This document shows, piece by piece, positions 44,110 to 54,251 of a stretch of 64,000 nt of DNA. Every line of letters begins with the position of its first letter. The first letter of the stretch is position 1. Origin of the DNA: Frateuria hangzhouensis. GTDB lineage: Bacteria > Pseudomonadota > Gammaproteobacteria > Xanthomonadales > Rhodanobacteraceae. Below the pieces are notes generated by a model. That model made no database searches. It saw only the letters and a program-made list of their open reading frames with translations, and was not told the origin of the DNA. The stretch spans positions 62,001 to 126,000 of the forward strand of contig NZ_JAPMIU010000002.1 in assembly GCF_026410505.1 (NCBI RefSeq), written 5' to 3'. The position numbers were made by a program, and so were the translations under genes.

Positions 44110-45027
44110 ATGGATCGCCTGCATGCCATGCGGCTGTACACCCGCATCGTCGAGCTGGCCAGCTTCACCGCTGCGGCCGACGACCTCGCGCTGCCGCGCG
44201 CCACGGTCACCCACACCATCAAGGCGCTGGAGGCGCGGCTGGGCGCGCAACTGCTGCAGCGAACGACGCGGCGCGTGCGGGTGACCTGCGAGGGCAAGAC
44301 CTACTACCAACATTGCCTGCGCCTGCTGGCCGACGTGGACGAGGTGGAAGCCAACTTCCGCGAGGCGGCGATCGTGCCGCGCGGGCGATTGCGCGTGGAT
44401 ATCTCCGCTACCTTGGCGCGGCTGCTGGTGATCCCGGCGCTGCCCGAATTCCTTGCGCGCTTCCCGCAGATCGAGCTGGACCTGGGCACCGGCGATCGCT
44501 TCGTCGACCTGGTGCGCGAGGGCGTCGATTGCGCGCTGCGCGTGGGCGATCCGGGCGACAGCGGCCTGGCGGGCCGGCGCATCGCCACGCTGCCGCAGCT
44601 GACCCTGGCCAGCGCCGACTACGTGCGCCGGCATGGCCGCCCGAAGACGCTGGCCGACCTGCAGCAGGGCCATTACGCGGTGCACTGGGCTTCGCCGACT
44701 ACGCGTCGCCCGGAGCCGCTGGAGTTCGTGGTCGGCCGGCAACGACGCGAGCTGCAGCTGCCCGGACGCATCACCGTCAACGGCGCCGACGCGTATCTCG
44801 CCTGTTGCCGCGCCGGCCTGGGCATTGCTCAGTTCTCGCATTACCGCATCGCCGAGGAACTGGCCGATGGACGCATGTGCGAGCTGCTGCCCGACACGCG
44901 GCCGCCGGCGCTGCCGATGACGGTGCTCTACCCGCCGCAGCGCCAGATGCCCGCAAGATTGCGGGTGTTCATCGGCTGGCTGGTCGAGCTGGCCGCCACC
45001 CGGTTCGCGCCTTCGCGCCCCCTGTAG
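44110..45027 (+). CDS. LysR-family transcriptional regulator
   Basis: The protein has 305 residues. The N-terminal helix-turn-helix reads RIVELASFTAAADDLALPRATVTHTIKALE, with the conserved LQRTTRRVRVT wing; the C-terminal part is the two-lobe inducer-binding domain. It lies divergent to an aldo-keto reductase and probably regulates it. The stop codon TAG (45025-45027) sits inside the first GTAG of a class A extragenic palindrome, so the repeat touches the coding sequence. Confidence 0.92.
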   Translation: MDRLHAMRLYTRIVELASFTAAADDLALPRATVTHTIKALEARLGAQLLQRTTRRVRVTCEGKTYYQHCLRLLADVDEVEANFREAAIVPRGRLRVDISATLARLLVIPALPEFLARFPQIELDLGTGDRFVDLVREGVDCALRVGDPGDSGLAGRRIATLPQLTLASADYVRRHGRPKTLADLQQGHYAVHWASPTTRRPEPLEFVVGRQRRELQLPGRITVNGADAYLACCRAGLGIAQFSHYRIAEELADGRMCELLPDTRPPALPMTVLYPPQRQMPARLRVFIGWLVELAATRFAPSRPL

Positions 45028-45096
45028 GAGCCCGCTTGTGGGCGATGCTCTTGTCGATGGTCTCTGTTGAAAGAGCATCGCCCGCAAGCGGGCTAC
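45024..45096. repeat. REP doublet, class A (copy 2), overlapping the lysR stop
   Basis: GTAGGAGCCCGCTTGTGGGCGATGCTCTT is mirrored by AAGAGCATCGCCCGCAAGCGGGCTAC across a short spacer. Compared with other copies both arms carry the compensating CCCGC/GCGGG change in part, so pairing is kept. Confidence 0.88.
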
Positions 45097-45227
45097 GAGG
45101 GCGACGCGAAGCCCGGCTCGAAAAGGCCAAGGTGACCCCGCAACGACGCCCCCCACTAATGGCATGGGTGCCATGACTTCCGGCACGTTAGGATCGTTCG
45201 ATAAGCAGTCCTGACAAGGGGAACAAG

Positions 45228-47549
45228 ATGGCATCGATGATCGGCAGCAAGCGCCTGGTGGGCGCGCTGGCACTGGGCCTGGCGGCCACCGGCGCACTGG
45301 CGCAGGGCCACACACTGACCAAGGACGACTACGCCCGCGCGGAGCGCTTTCTCGGCTACAACACCGCGCCGCTGGTCGACCATGCCATCCAACACGTCAC
45401 CTGGCTGGACGACGGCCACTTCTGGTACGTCGACCACGATGCCAAGGGCGACCACTACCGCGTGATGGACGTGGCCACTGGCAAGGTCAGCGACGCCTTC
45501 GACCAGCCACGGCTCGCCGCGGCGCTGGGCAAGGCGCTGGCCAAGCCGGTCAGGGCGGACAAGCTGGGCATCCGCGAATACCTCATCGCCGACGATGGCC
45601 GCCTGGACGTGCAGTTCAAGGGCAAGCACTACCTGTGCGACCTCAAGCCCGCGCAGGGCGAATGCGTGGTCAAGGAAGGCGGCAGGGAACCGGGCGTGCT
45701 GTCGCCGGACAAGTCCTCCGAGGCCTTCATCCGCAACTGGAACCTGTGGCTGCGCGACGTCGCCAGCGGCAAGGAAACCCAGCTGACCACCGACGGCGTG
45801 GAGAATTTCGGCTACGCCACCGACAACGCCGGCTGGAAGCACACCGACAACGCCATCCTGGTGTGGTCGCCGGACTCGAAGCAGATCGCCACGTTCCAGC
45901 AAGATCAGCGCAAGACCGGCGACATGTACCTGATCAAGACCAAGGTCGGGCATCCGGAACTGATCAAGTGGAAATATCCGCTGGTCGGCGACAAGGACGT
46001 GACCATGATCGAGCGCGTCATCATCGACGTGCCGAGCAAGAAGGTGGTGCGCCTGAAGATGCCCGCGGATCAGCATCGCTCGACCCTGTGCGACGACGTC
46101 AGCTGCGGTCCCGCGGGCGGCTGGGACGACGTCAAGTGGGCGCCGGACGGCAAGACGCTGGCCTTCGTCTCCACCTCGCGCGACCACAAGCACGAGTGGT
46201 TCCGCATCGCCGATCCGAAGACCGGCGCCGTGCGCACGGTGTTCGAGGAGCAGGTGCCCACCTACTACGAGAGCGGCAACGGCCAGGTCAACTGGTTCTA
46301 CCTGCCCAGGACCCACGAGGCGATCTGGTTCTCCGAGCGCACCAACTGGGGCAACCTGTATCTGTACGACCTGCAGACCGGCAAGCTCAAACACGCCATC
46401 ACCACCGGCGAGGGCAACGTCACCGAGGTGCTGAAGGTCGATCCGAAGACGCGCACCGTGTGGTTCCGCGGCGTCGGACGCACCGACGGCGTCAATCCGT
46501 ACTACCAGCAGTTCTTCAAAGTGAGCCTGGACGGCGGCAAGCCGACCCTGCTCACGCCCGAGGCGGCCAACCACGAGATCACCCTGTCGCCCGAGGGCGA
46601 CGCCTTCGTCGACAGCTATTCGACGCCGACCACGCCGCCGGTGACCGTGCTGCGCGACAGCGGCGACGGCCACACCCTGGCCACCGTCGCCAAGGCCGAC
46701 ATCAGCCGCCTGCGCGCGGCCGGTTGGGTGCCGCCGACCCCGATCACGGTCAAGGCGCGCGACGGCAAGACCGACCTGTACGGCATGATGTTCAAGCCGA
46801 CCCGTTTCGATCCGCACAAGAAATATCCGATCGTCGACTACATCTATCCGGGCCCGCAGACCGGCTCGGTGCGCGGCCGCAACTTCCTGTCCGCGCGTGG
46901 CGACCACCAGGCGCTGGCCGAGCTCGGCTTCATCGTGGTGGCGATCGACGGCATGGGCACGCCGTGGCGTTCCAAGGCCTTCCATGACGCCTACTTCGGC
47001 AACATCGGCGACAACACGTTGCCCGACCAGGTCGCCGGCCTGAAGGAATTGGCCAAGCGCTATTCGTGGATCGACCTCGACCGCGTGGGCATCTGGGGCC
47101 ATTCCGGCGGCGGCAACGCCACCGCCGGCGCGATGTTCCGCTACCCCGACTTCTTCAAGGTCGGCTGGGCCGAGAGCGGCAATCACGACAACCGCAACTA
47201 CGAGGACGACTGGGCCGAGAAGTGGCAGGGCCTGGAAGTGATTAAGGACGGCAAGAGCAACTACGACGACCAGGCCAACCAGAACCACGCGGCGAACCTC
47301 GAGGGCAAGCTGATGCTGGTGCACGGCACCCTGGACGACAACGTGCCGCCCTCGCAGACACTGCTGGTGGTCGACGCGTTGATCAAGGCTAACAAGGACT
47401 TCGACCTGCTGATGATCCCCAACGTGCACCACGGCTATGGCAAGGACGCAGGCAGCTACGCCATGCGCCGTCGCTGGGATTACTTCGTCACCCACCTCGC
47501 CGGCAACACTCCGCCGAAGGGGTTCAAGATCACGGTGCCGAAGGACTGA
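45228..47549 (+). CDS. S9 family peptidase, dipeptidyl-peptidase IV type
   Basis: This exported serine peptidase of 773 residues removes dipeptides, typically X-Pro, from peptide N-termini. A signal peptide ends near GALAQG. The N-terminal eight-bladed beta-propeller (DPPIV_N) runs to about residue 500 and the alpha/beta hydrolase domain follows. The catalytic triad is Ser626 in GHSGGG, Asp in HGTLDDNV and His in VHHGYG. The serine sits in GHSGGG instead of the GWSYGG usual in many DPP IV enzymes. Together with the two M61 peptidases this points to a peptide-scavenging lifestyle. Confidence 0.9.
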   Translation: MASMIGSKRLVGALALGLAATGALAQGHTLTKDDYARAERFLGYNTAPLVDHAIQHVTWLDDGHFWYVDHDAKGDHYRVMDVATGKVSDAFDQPRLAAALGKALAKPVRADKLGIREYLIADDGRLDVQFKGKHYLCDLKPAQGECVVKEGGREPGVLSPDKSSEAFIRNWNLWLRDVASGKETQLTTDGVENFGYATDNAGWKHTDNAILVWSPDSKQIATFQQDQRKTGDMYLIKTKVGHPELIKWKYPLVGDKDVTMIERVIIDVPSKKVVRLKMPADQHRSTLCDDVSCGPAGGWDDVKWAPDGKTLAFVSTSRDHKHEWFRIADPKTGAVRTVFEEQVPTYYESGNGQVNWFYLPRTHEAIWFSERTNWGNLYLYDLQTGKLKHAITTGEGNVTEVLKVDPKTRTVWFRGVGRTDGVNPYYQQFFKVSLDGGKPTLLTPEAANHEITLSPEGDAFVDSYSTPTTPPVTVLRDSGDGHTLATVAKADISRLRAAGWVPPTPITVKARDGKTDLYGMMFKPTRFDPHKKYPIVDYIYPGPQTGSVRGRNFLSARGDHQALAELGFIVVAIDGMGTPWRSKAFHDAYFGNIGDNTLPDQVAGLKELAKRYSWIDLDRVGIWGHSGGGNATAGAMFRYPDFFKVGWAESGNHDNRNYEDDWAEKWQGLEVIKDGKSNYDDQANQNHAANLEGKLMLVHGTLDDNVPPSQTLLVVDALIKANKDFDLLMIPNVHHGYGKDAGSYAMRRRWDYFVTHLAGNTPPKGFKITVPKD

Positions 47550-47563
47550 CCTCACCGCGCTCT

Positions 47564-47661
47564 GCAGGAGCGCACTCGGGCCTGACCAGTATTTCGGTCG
47601 CGCCCAGGTGCGCTCCCATAGCCGCACGAGGTCCTTTGCAGGTGCGCCCTTGGGCGCGACA
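47564..47661. repeat. REP cluster, class B (GTAGGAGCGCAC type), three arms
   Basis: GCAGGAGCGCACTCGGGCCTGACC is mirrored by GGTCGCGCCCAGGTGCGCTCC with a short spacer, and a third arm GCAGGTGCGCCCTTGGGCGCGAC follows at about 47639-47661. It lies between the convergent peptidase and oxidoreductase genes. Confidence 0.7.
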
Positions 47662-47701
47662 GCCATCGGCAGCCTGGCGCGATGACAGGTCCGAAAAGGC
47701 G

Positions 47702-49318
47702 CTAGGCCGCCGACACTGCGCCCTCGACCGGCGCCAGATCGAACAATCCCGGCGCCGGCCCGCTGCAGACCGGCAAGCCATCGACTGGTGCGCCGTCGCG
47801 TCCCGCCAGCGCGGCGATCGCGCCGGCCACCTCATGCAGTAGCGCCAGGTTGGCCTTCAGCCGCACCCGCACGCCGGCATCATCCAGGCTGTCGTGCATC
47901 CCTTCGTTGAGCGCGCGGAACCAGTCCAGCCGGCGCTGGTCCAGCATCACCGAGGGGCGCTCGCTGGTCGCCGCCGCATGCCAGTCGCGGAACAGCGCCT
48001 GTACCCGCTCGTTCAACCGCTGCGCCTCGGCCAGCGCCGGCCCCAGTTCGGCGAACAGCGCCGTATCGACCAGCCGCCGCTGGAACACCAACTGGCACAG
48101 CACGCCCCAGTAAAAGGCCTGGTCCCAGACGATCTTGCTGGCCATCACCTGGGGGTTGCCGAACAACGGATACTGCCCGCGGAAGATCGCCAGCATGCTG
48201 TCGTAGAACGACTGATAGAGCCGTTCGCTCAGCCGCACGCGCGCGGCCAGCGGCTGACTGGCGCGATCGGCGCGGATCAGTTCGCAGATGTAGGTATTGG
48301 CCAGCGCGATGAAATCACTGCCGGGCGAATAGAACGGATCGAGGAAGGCGCCGGCTTCGCCGGTCAGTGCCCAGCGGTCGGCGCTGAACATCTGCCTGCA
48401 ACCGTGCGAGTAGCCGCGCAGGAAGCGGAAATCCAGCAACGTGTCGCGGTGGCGCTCGACCTCCTGCGCCACCTGCGGTTGCTGGCGCGCCAGCCATGCC
48501 AGCGCGCGGTCGAAATCGCGGTACTCCTCCAGCGGGTGCATCGCTGCGTCGGCAACGATGCCGACCGAATGCGCGCCCGAAGCCAGCGGGATCAGCCATA
48601 CCCAGTAGCCCGGCCCGCACAGGTGGTTGGTCGAGCGCCAGCGTTCCGGCGGGCGGCAGCGCGCGCGCCAGGCGGTGCCTTCGCACCAGTCGTCGATGGC
48701 CAGCCGCGCGCCGAGCCGGAACCAGGCGGCATTGACGTGGTGGCCGTCATCGCGGGTCAACTCGAAGCGCCGGCGCAACAGCGCCGCACGGCCGGAGGCG
48801 TCGAGCAGCCAGCGCGCCTGCAGGTGGTGTTCGCGCGCGTCGGCGTCGGCGTAGCGCACCGAGTGCGGCGCGCCATCCACGCCCACTTCGAACTGGCGCA
48901 CCACGGAGCCGGGTCGGAAATCCACGCCGCGCCGCAACGCCTCTTCGCCCAGGAAGGTTTCGAAAAGTCCGCGGTCGAGCTGGTAGCTGGGTGCGGGAAA
49001 TGCCTCGCTCAGGCCGAGTTCGGTGGCCTGGCCGAGGTCCGCGCAGCCGTCGGAGAAGAAATAGCGCAGGCCGAACTTGAAGATCTGCTCGCGCTTGAGG
49101 TAATCGCGCAGCCCCAGCGTGTCGCGGAAATAGTGTGCACCGATGTCGACCGTCGACTCGCCAACCTTGTGCGCCGCCGGCGGCAGCGGATGGCGCTGGC
49201 GTTCGAGTACGACCACGTCCAGGTCGGGAAACTCGCCGCGTAGTTGCAGCGCCAGGCACAGCCCGGCCAGGCCGCCGCCGAGGATGACTGCGTCGTGCGT
49301 GGCACTGGCTTCGGACAT
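47702..49318 (-). CDS. FAD-dependent halogenase-like oxidoreductase, aryl-polyene type locus
   Basis: The 538-residue protein has an N-terminal FAD-binding motif GGGLAG with the strand before it (HDAVILGGGLAGLCLALQL), the KVGEST segment and GYWVWLIP, a variant of the GWxWxIP motif of flavin-dependent halogenases. Homologues occur in xanthomonadin and related aryl-polyene clusters, where the exact reaction is not settled. Whether it halogenates or oxidises cannot be decided from sequence. The ribosome-binding site AGGGGA precedes the ATG. It is the last gene of the minus-strand operon starting at 52189. Confidence 0.82.
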   Translation of the reverse strand: MSEASATHDAVILGGGLAGLCLALQLRGEFPDLDVVVLERQRHPLPPAAHKVGESTVDIGAHYFRDTLGLRDYLKREQIFKFGLRYFFSDGCADLGQATELGLSEAFPAPSYQLDRGLFETFLGEEALRRGVDFRPGSVVRQFEVGVDGAPHSVRYADADAREHHLQARWLLDASGRAALLRRRFELTRDDGHHVNAAWFRLGARLAIDDWCEGTAWRARCRPPERWRSTNHLCGPGYWVWLIPLASGAHSVGIVADAAMHPLEEYRDFDRALAWLARQQPQVAQEVERHRDTLLDFRFLRGYSHGCRQMFSADRWALTGEAGAFLDPFYSPGSDFIALANTYICELIRADRASQPLAARVRLSERLYQSFYDSMLAIFRGQYPLFGNPQVMASKIVWDQAFYWGVLCQLVFQRRLVDTALFAELGPALAEAQRLNERVQALFRDWHAAATSERPSVMLDQRRLDWFRALNEGMHDSLDDAGVRVRLKANLALLHEVAGAIAALAGRDGAPVDGLPVCSGPAPGLFDLAPVEGAVSAA

Positions 49319-49395
49319 GCGATTCCCCTGCGGCCTGCGGTGGAAGACGGTGCCGGACGTGCAGCAGGCCGCCCCCCCGGCGGCCGTGGTTCGGA

Positions 49396-50199
49396 TCAGC
49401 GGATCAGCCGCGCCGGTTCGCCCGCCTCGACCGCGAGCAGCCCGTCATCGTCGATCACCGTCGGCGGCGCTTCGTGCGAGCGTCGATAACTTGCCACGAT
49501 GTCGCCGTAGGAAGCGATGCGGCCGATGGTGTAGGCGGTGATGCGGACCACGTCGCGCACCGGACTGAAATGGCTGAGCCTGAACTCGCCGTGGTAGCGC
49601 GAGGCGATCGGCACCGAGACCACGCCCAGCCCTTTCTCGCGGCAGGCGGCGATCAGGATGGCGGCTTCGAACACGAAGTTCTCCGCCGGCAGGTCGACCA
49701 GCTCCAGCGCGGCGCGCGGATACCAGCGCTGGCCGCTCTGGGTGTCGGCCACCGGCACCCCGCAGCCCCAGGAAATGCCCCAGTCGGCCACCGCATTGGC
49801 GCGGCGACGGCCCTTCGGCTGCTGCTCGCGATCGAGCAGGCGCGCGCCGATCACGATGTGCCCGGGGTAGCGCTGCGCCGCGGCGACGATGCGCGGCACG
49901 TCGCCGGCCAGATGCTGGCCGTCGCCGTCCATCGTCACCACCGCATCGAAACCCTGCCGCAGCGCTTCGCGGAAGCCGTGCCGCAGCGCCTCGCCCTTGC
50001 CGCGCCGCTGCGGGTGGCGCAGCAGCGTCACCGGCAGCGCGTCGACGATCTGCGGGGTGCGGTCGTCGGAACCGTCGTCCACCACGATCACCGGTACGTT
50101 CAACGCCAGCACCGATTCGACCACGTCGCGGATCGCCGCCTCCTCGTTGAGGCAGGGGATGAGCACGCACCAGCGTGGCGGAGTCGGGTTCACGCGCAT
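49396..50199 (-). CDS. Family 2 glycosyltransferase
   Basis: The 267-residue protein has the GT-A fold signature VLIPCLNEEAAIRDVV, VIVVDDGSDDRT and the metal-binding MDGDGQH. No transmembrane segment follows, unlike many polyprenyl-phosphate transferases. The ATG at 50199 stands just after GGAGG, which is unusually close; GTG two codons on would have normal spacing. Its first ten bases overlap the preceding ketosynthase-like gene, so they are co-translated. In aryl-polyene loci such genes decorate the lipid or carry head-group sugars; here that is an inference. Confidence 0.87.
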   Translation of the reverse strand: MRVNPTPPRWCVLIPCLNEEAAIRDVVESVLALNVPVIVVDDGSDDRTPQIVDALPVTLLRHPQRRGKGEALRHGFREALRQGFDAVVTMDGDGQHLAGDVPRIVAAAQRYPGHIVIGARLLDREQQPKGRRRANAVADWGISWGCGVPVADTQSGQRWYPRAALELVDLPAENFVFEAAILIAACREKGLGVVSVPIASRYHGEFRLSHFSPVRDVVRITAYTIGRIASYGDIVASYRRSHEAPPTVIDDDGLLAVEAGEPARLIR

Positions 50200-50987
50200 T
50201 CCTCCAGGTGGACATCCATGCCGAGCGAACCGGCGGCCCTCAACGTGCAGCGGCCCGCGCCTTGCGCCAGCAGGGCCAGCAGCGGCAGCGCCGTGGCCGA
50301 CGGGCTGCTGGCCAGCCACCCGGCCGGCAGTGCCGGAACAACCGGTGCGTCGGCGATGCTACCGGGGCAAAGGTGCAGATCAAGTCGGCCCAGCGTGGAC
50401 ACGCCAGGCTGGGCGTTGAGCACCAGCGCACTGCCGAACGGCGCAGCGCTGGCGGTCATGGCGGCCAGCGGGCCGCTCCCGGCGGTATCACTGCATACCA
50501 GCAATACCGGTCGTGCGTCCGCCACCGCCAGCGCGGCCGCCTCGAGCAGGCCGGCGCCGAAGCTCGCCCGCTGCGCGCACACCGCATTGGACGGCGCGTG
50601 GCAGCCGGTGGCGATGGTCCAGTAGCCGGCCGGCGCGTTGTGCACCGAGTTGTGGAAGCGCGTCGGCGACAGTTCCGCTGGCGTGCTGGCCAGCACTGCG
50701 CACATGTAGTCCATGATCGGCTGGTCGCCGTGGGAGGAGGCGAACACGCAGGCCAGCGAGGCCGCTTCGCGCCCGCTCATCGCCACCGCCTGGCTGGCCA
50801 CCTCGGTGGCCAGCAGCACGCTTTCCGGCGCGCGCCGGCGCTCGTTGGCCGGCAGCAGGGCCGCCGCCGGGCGCGCGGGCGGCGGTGCCACCGGTTGCCC
50901 CTGCAGCGCCGCGCGCAAGGCGGAGAAGTCGGCCAGTTGCGGCGACCACAGTCCGACGCCTTCGACATAGACGGTCAGCGCGCTCAT
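50190..50987 (-). CDS. Beta-ketoacyl synthase-like protein (chain-length-factor type, Ketoacyl-synt_2)
   Basis: This 265-residue protein resembles the short ketosynthase-fold partner found next to the active ketosynthase in aryl-polyene clusters. LLATEVASQAVAMSG and FHNSVHNAPAGYWTIATGC are typical of the Ketoacyl-synt_2 group. The TACSS catalytic cysteine context is absent, so it is likely a non-catalytic or chain-length partner. Its ATG overlaps the stop of the upstream ketosynthase (ATGA), which supports a one-to-one complex. Confidence 0.82.
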   Translation of the reverse strand: MSALTVYVEGVGLWSPQLADFSALRAALQGQPVAPPPARPAAALLPANERRRAPESVLLATEVASQAVAMSGREAASLACVFASSHGDQPIMDYMCAVLASTPAELSPTRFHNSVHNAPAGYWTIATGCHAPSNAVCAQRASFGAGLLEAAALAVADARPVLLVCSDTAGSGPLAAMTASAAPFGSALVLNAQPGVSTLGRLDLHLCPGSIADAPVVPALPAGWLASSPSATALPLLALLAQGAGRCTLRAAGSLGMDVHLEECA

Positions 50988-52189
50988 GCCCGCCGCTCCG
51001 GGCCGGCGAAGGCCAGGCAGGCGTTGTTGCCGCCGAAGCCGAACGAGTTGCTGAGCGCCACCTCGACTGGCCGCATCTCGTTGCGCCAGGCGAACTGCGG
51101 GCCACAGGCGGGGTCGGGATCGGCCCCGCCAAGGTTGCCCGGCACCAGTCCGTGCCCGATCGCCAGCAGCGCAATCACCGCCTCGAGGATGCCGGCTGCG
51201 CCGAGCGTGTGGCCGGTGAAGCCCTTGGTGCTGCTGGCGCGCGTGGAAGGCGGAAAGGCGCGGGCGATCAGCGCGGCCTCGACCTCGTCGTTCTTCAGGC
51301 TCGCGGTGCCGTGCAGGTTGATGTAGTCGACCTGGTCCGGGCGCAGACCCGAGCGCGCCAGCGCATCGCGCAGCGCCAGCTCGGCACCGAGGCCTTCCGG
51401 GTGCGGCGTGGACATGTGGTGGGCGTCGCTGGCTTCGCCGTAGCCGAGCAGTCGCGGCGCCTCCGGCGCGGCCTCGGCGCGCTCGAGTAGCGCGAAGCCG
51501 GCCGCCTCGCCGATCGAAATACCGGTCCGGCTGCGGTCGAAGGGCCGGCAGGGCTCGCGCGAGACCAGCTCCAGCGCGTTGAAGCCGAACAGCACGCTTT
51601 CGCACAGCGTATCCACGCCGCCGACCACCGCCGCGTCCACCAGTCCCAGCCGGATCATGCGCTCGGCGCTGGCGAATACCTTGGCACTGGAGGAGCAGGC
51701 GGTGGAAAGGGTCAGGCACGGTCCCTCCAGCCCCAGCGCGGCGGCGAGGAAGCCGGCCAGCGAATGCGGCGCATGGATCGGCGGACGCCGCATGTCGTCC
51801 GGAAAGCCGCCATCGGCATCGAGCCGGCGGTAAGCCTCCTCGGTGGCGCCGATGCTGGCGGTGGAGGTCCCCAGCAGCAGTGCCACGCGATCGGCGCCGT
51901 AGCGCTCGCGCGCGGCGAGTGCCGCCTCGAGGAAACCGTCCTGGTTGAGGCCCAGCCAGGCTAGCCGGTTATTGCGGCATTCCCAGGTGGCCTGCGAGGG
52001 TGGCAACGGGGCCTGCTCGACACCGTCGACACGGCCAACCCAGCAGGCCAGCGGCGCGAGGCTGAAATCGTTGGCGCGCAGCCCGGTGCGGGCATCGCAC
52101 AGGGCGCGCAGGTGCGCCTCCCGGCCGCGGCCCAGGGCGGAGGTAGCGGTGAACGCGGAGACAGCGAGCGGAATTATCGGTTGCAACAT
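50984..52189 (-). CDS. Beta-ketoacyl-ACP synthase, FabF-like, aryl-polyene type
   Basis: The 401-residue enzyme condenses acyl-ACP with malonyl-ACP. The catalytic triad is complete: Cys in LSTACSSSA, His in LHGTAS (variant of HGTGT) and His in KGFTGHTLGAAG. FGFGGNNA closes the fold. It heads a four-gene minus-strand operon with a chain-length-type partner, a glycosyltransferase and an FAD halogenase-like enzyme. The divergence from canonical FabF in HGTAS fits the specialised ketosynthases of aryl-polyene pathways. ACP, dehydratase, ketoreductase and exporter genes of such a pathway are not in the window. Confidence 0.87.
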   Translation of the reverse strand: MLQPIIPLAVSAFTATSALGRGREAHLRALCDARTGLRANDFSLAPLACWVGRVDGVEQAPLPPSQATWECRNNRLAWLGLNQDGFLEAALAARERYGADRVALLLGTSTASIGATEEAYRRLDADGGFPDDMRRPPIHAPHSLAGFLAAALGLEGPCLTLSTACSSSAKVFASAERMIRLGLVDAAVVGGVDTLCESVLFGFNALELVSREPCRPFDRSRTGISIGEAAGFALLERAEAAPEAPRLLGYGEASDAHHMSTPHPEGLGAELALRDALARSGLRPDQVDYINLHGTASLKNDEVEAALIARAFPPSTRASSTKGFTGHTLGAAGILEAVIALLAIGHGLVPGNLGGADPDPACGPQFAWRNEMRPVEVALSNSFGFGGNNACLAFAGPERRA

Positions 52190-52334
52190 CGAAGCAGCCT
52201 AGCGGCGGCCCGCAGACTTGCCTAGCCTTGCGCACACGGTGGCGGCCGCTCGTTCACCGAGGTGACGGAGGCGTGCACGATTGCGGCGGCAAGGCCGCCT
52301 GCGCACACTGTCGGTTTGCCGTTTTCCGATACCC

Positions 52335-53033
52335 GTGCCTTACCCTGCGACCCGCAATCCCTGGCGCTACCTGCGCGATGCCGACGTGGTGCACGCGGCC
52401 GTGGTCATGCTGTTTGCCGTGCTGCTTAGTGCCGGCCTGGTGTGGCTGGGCTACATCGCGCACGTGTGGCGCATCGCGCGGCGCACACCGACGACCCGGC
52501 CGGGACGCTGGGTGGTGTTGGTGTTCGGGCGGCAACTGGCCGGCAACCACCCCGAAGCCGATTACCGCGCGCGGCTCGGTCGTGCGCTGGCGCTGGTCCG
52601 CGCGGGGCAGGCGCGGCGGCTGCTACTGCTGGGTGGACACAGCGGCGGCGATCGCAGCGAGGCGCAGGCCGGCCTCGTCTGGCTGCAGCGGCACGGGTTG
52701 CCGGCGGACGCGCCGGTCGAACTGGAACAGGAATCGACCGATTCGCTGGAAAACCTGCGCCATGCGCGCGGCCTGCTGCAGGGCGGCGACCGGGCCGAGC
52801 TGCTGCCGCCGGTGGCCCTGCTGACCAGCCGCTACCACCTGGCTCGCTGCCTGCTGCTGGCGCGGCGGCTGGGCTTCGACGCCCACCCGCTGGCCGCCGA
52901 GGCCACGCTGCCGCGCACCCCGCGCTACCTCGCCCGGCTGCTCATGGAAGCGACCTACCTGATGTGGATCGACCTGGGCGTGCGCTGGGCGCGACTGATC
53001 GGCCACCGGCGTATGGCCGCGCGGATCAGCTGA
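52335..53033 (+). CDS. YdcF/SanA-like DUF218 protein
   Basis: The 232-residue protein has one N-terminal membrane helix (about 18-42) and a DUF218 domain with VVLVFGRQLAGN, LLLLGGHSGGDRSEA, TDSLENLRHA and LLTSRYHLARCLLLAR, the pattern of YdcF-type proteins involved in envelope processes. The start is uncertain; I chose GTG 52335, and TTG 52281 would add 18 residues. Neither has a clear ribosome-binding site. It is divergent from the ketosynthase operon. Confidence 0.82.
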   Translation: MPYPATRNPWRYLRDADVVHAAVVMLFAVLLSAGLVWLGYIAHVWRIARRTPTTRPGRWVVLVFGRQLAGNHPEADYRARLGRALALVRAGQARRLLLLGGHSGGDRSEAQAGLVWLQRHGLPADAPVELEQESTDSLENLRHARGLLQGGDRAELLPPVALLTSRYHLARCLLLARRLGFDAHPLAAEATLPRTPRYLARLLMEATYLMWIDLGVRWARLIGHRRMAARIS

Positions 53034-53080
53034 CGCCGAACGCCGCGACCCTGCAGACAACTGGAAAGAGCGCCATCCCA

Positions 53081-53159
53081 TGTGGGAGCCCACTGGTGGG
53101 CGATGCTTTTTCGGCCGGACTTCAGAGCAAAAGCATCGCCCCACGAGTGGACTCCCACA
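53081..53159. repeat. REP doublet, class A (copy 3)
   Basis: TGTGGGAGCCCACTGGTGGGCGATGCTTTT is mirrored by AAAAGCATCGCCCCACGAGTGGACTCCCACA. The outer GTAGGAG has changed to GTGGGAG on both arms, which keeps the pairing. It fills the 241-base gap before hemF. Confidence 0.85.
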
Positions 53160-53238
53160 GAAAGCCTGTCGATCGGGGCCGATCGACATCGTCCGCCGCG
53201 TCGACGCGCCACAGTTCCGGCACCAACCCGCTTGCTAA

Positions 53239-54240
<1,002 letters not shown>

Positions 54241-54251
54241 CTGTGCGCGGT

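Noticed and set aside
45156-47666. Antisense frame of 836 codons opposite the S9 peptidase
   Set aside because: No domain, and the sense frame carries a full catalytic triad and signal peptide.
52230-52320. Direct repeat GCGCACAC...GT in the gap before ydcF as an operator
   Set aside because: The match is only about eight bases and similar words are frequent in this high-GC sequence.
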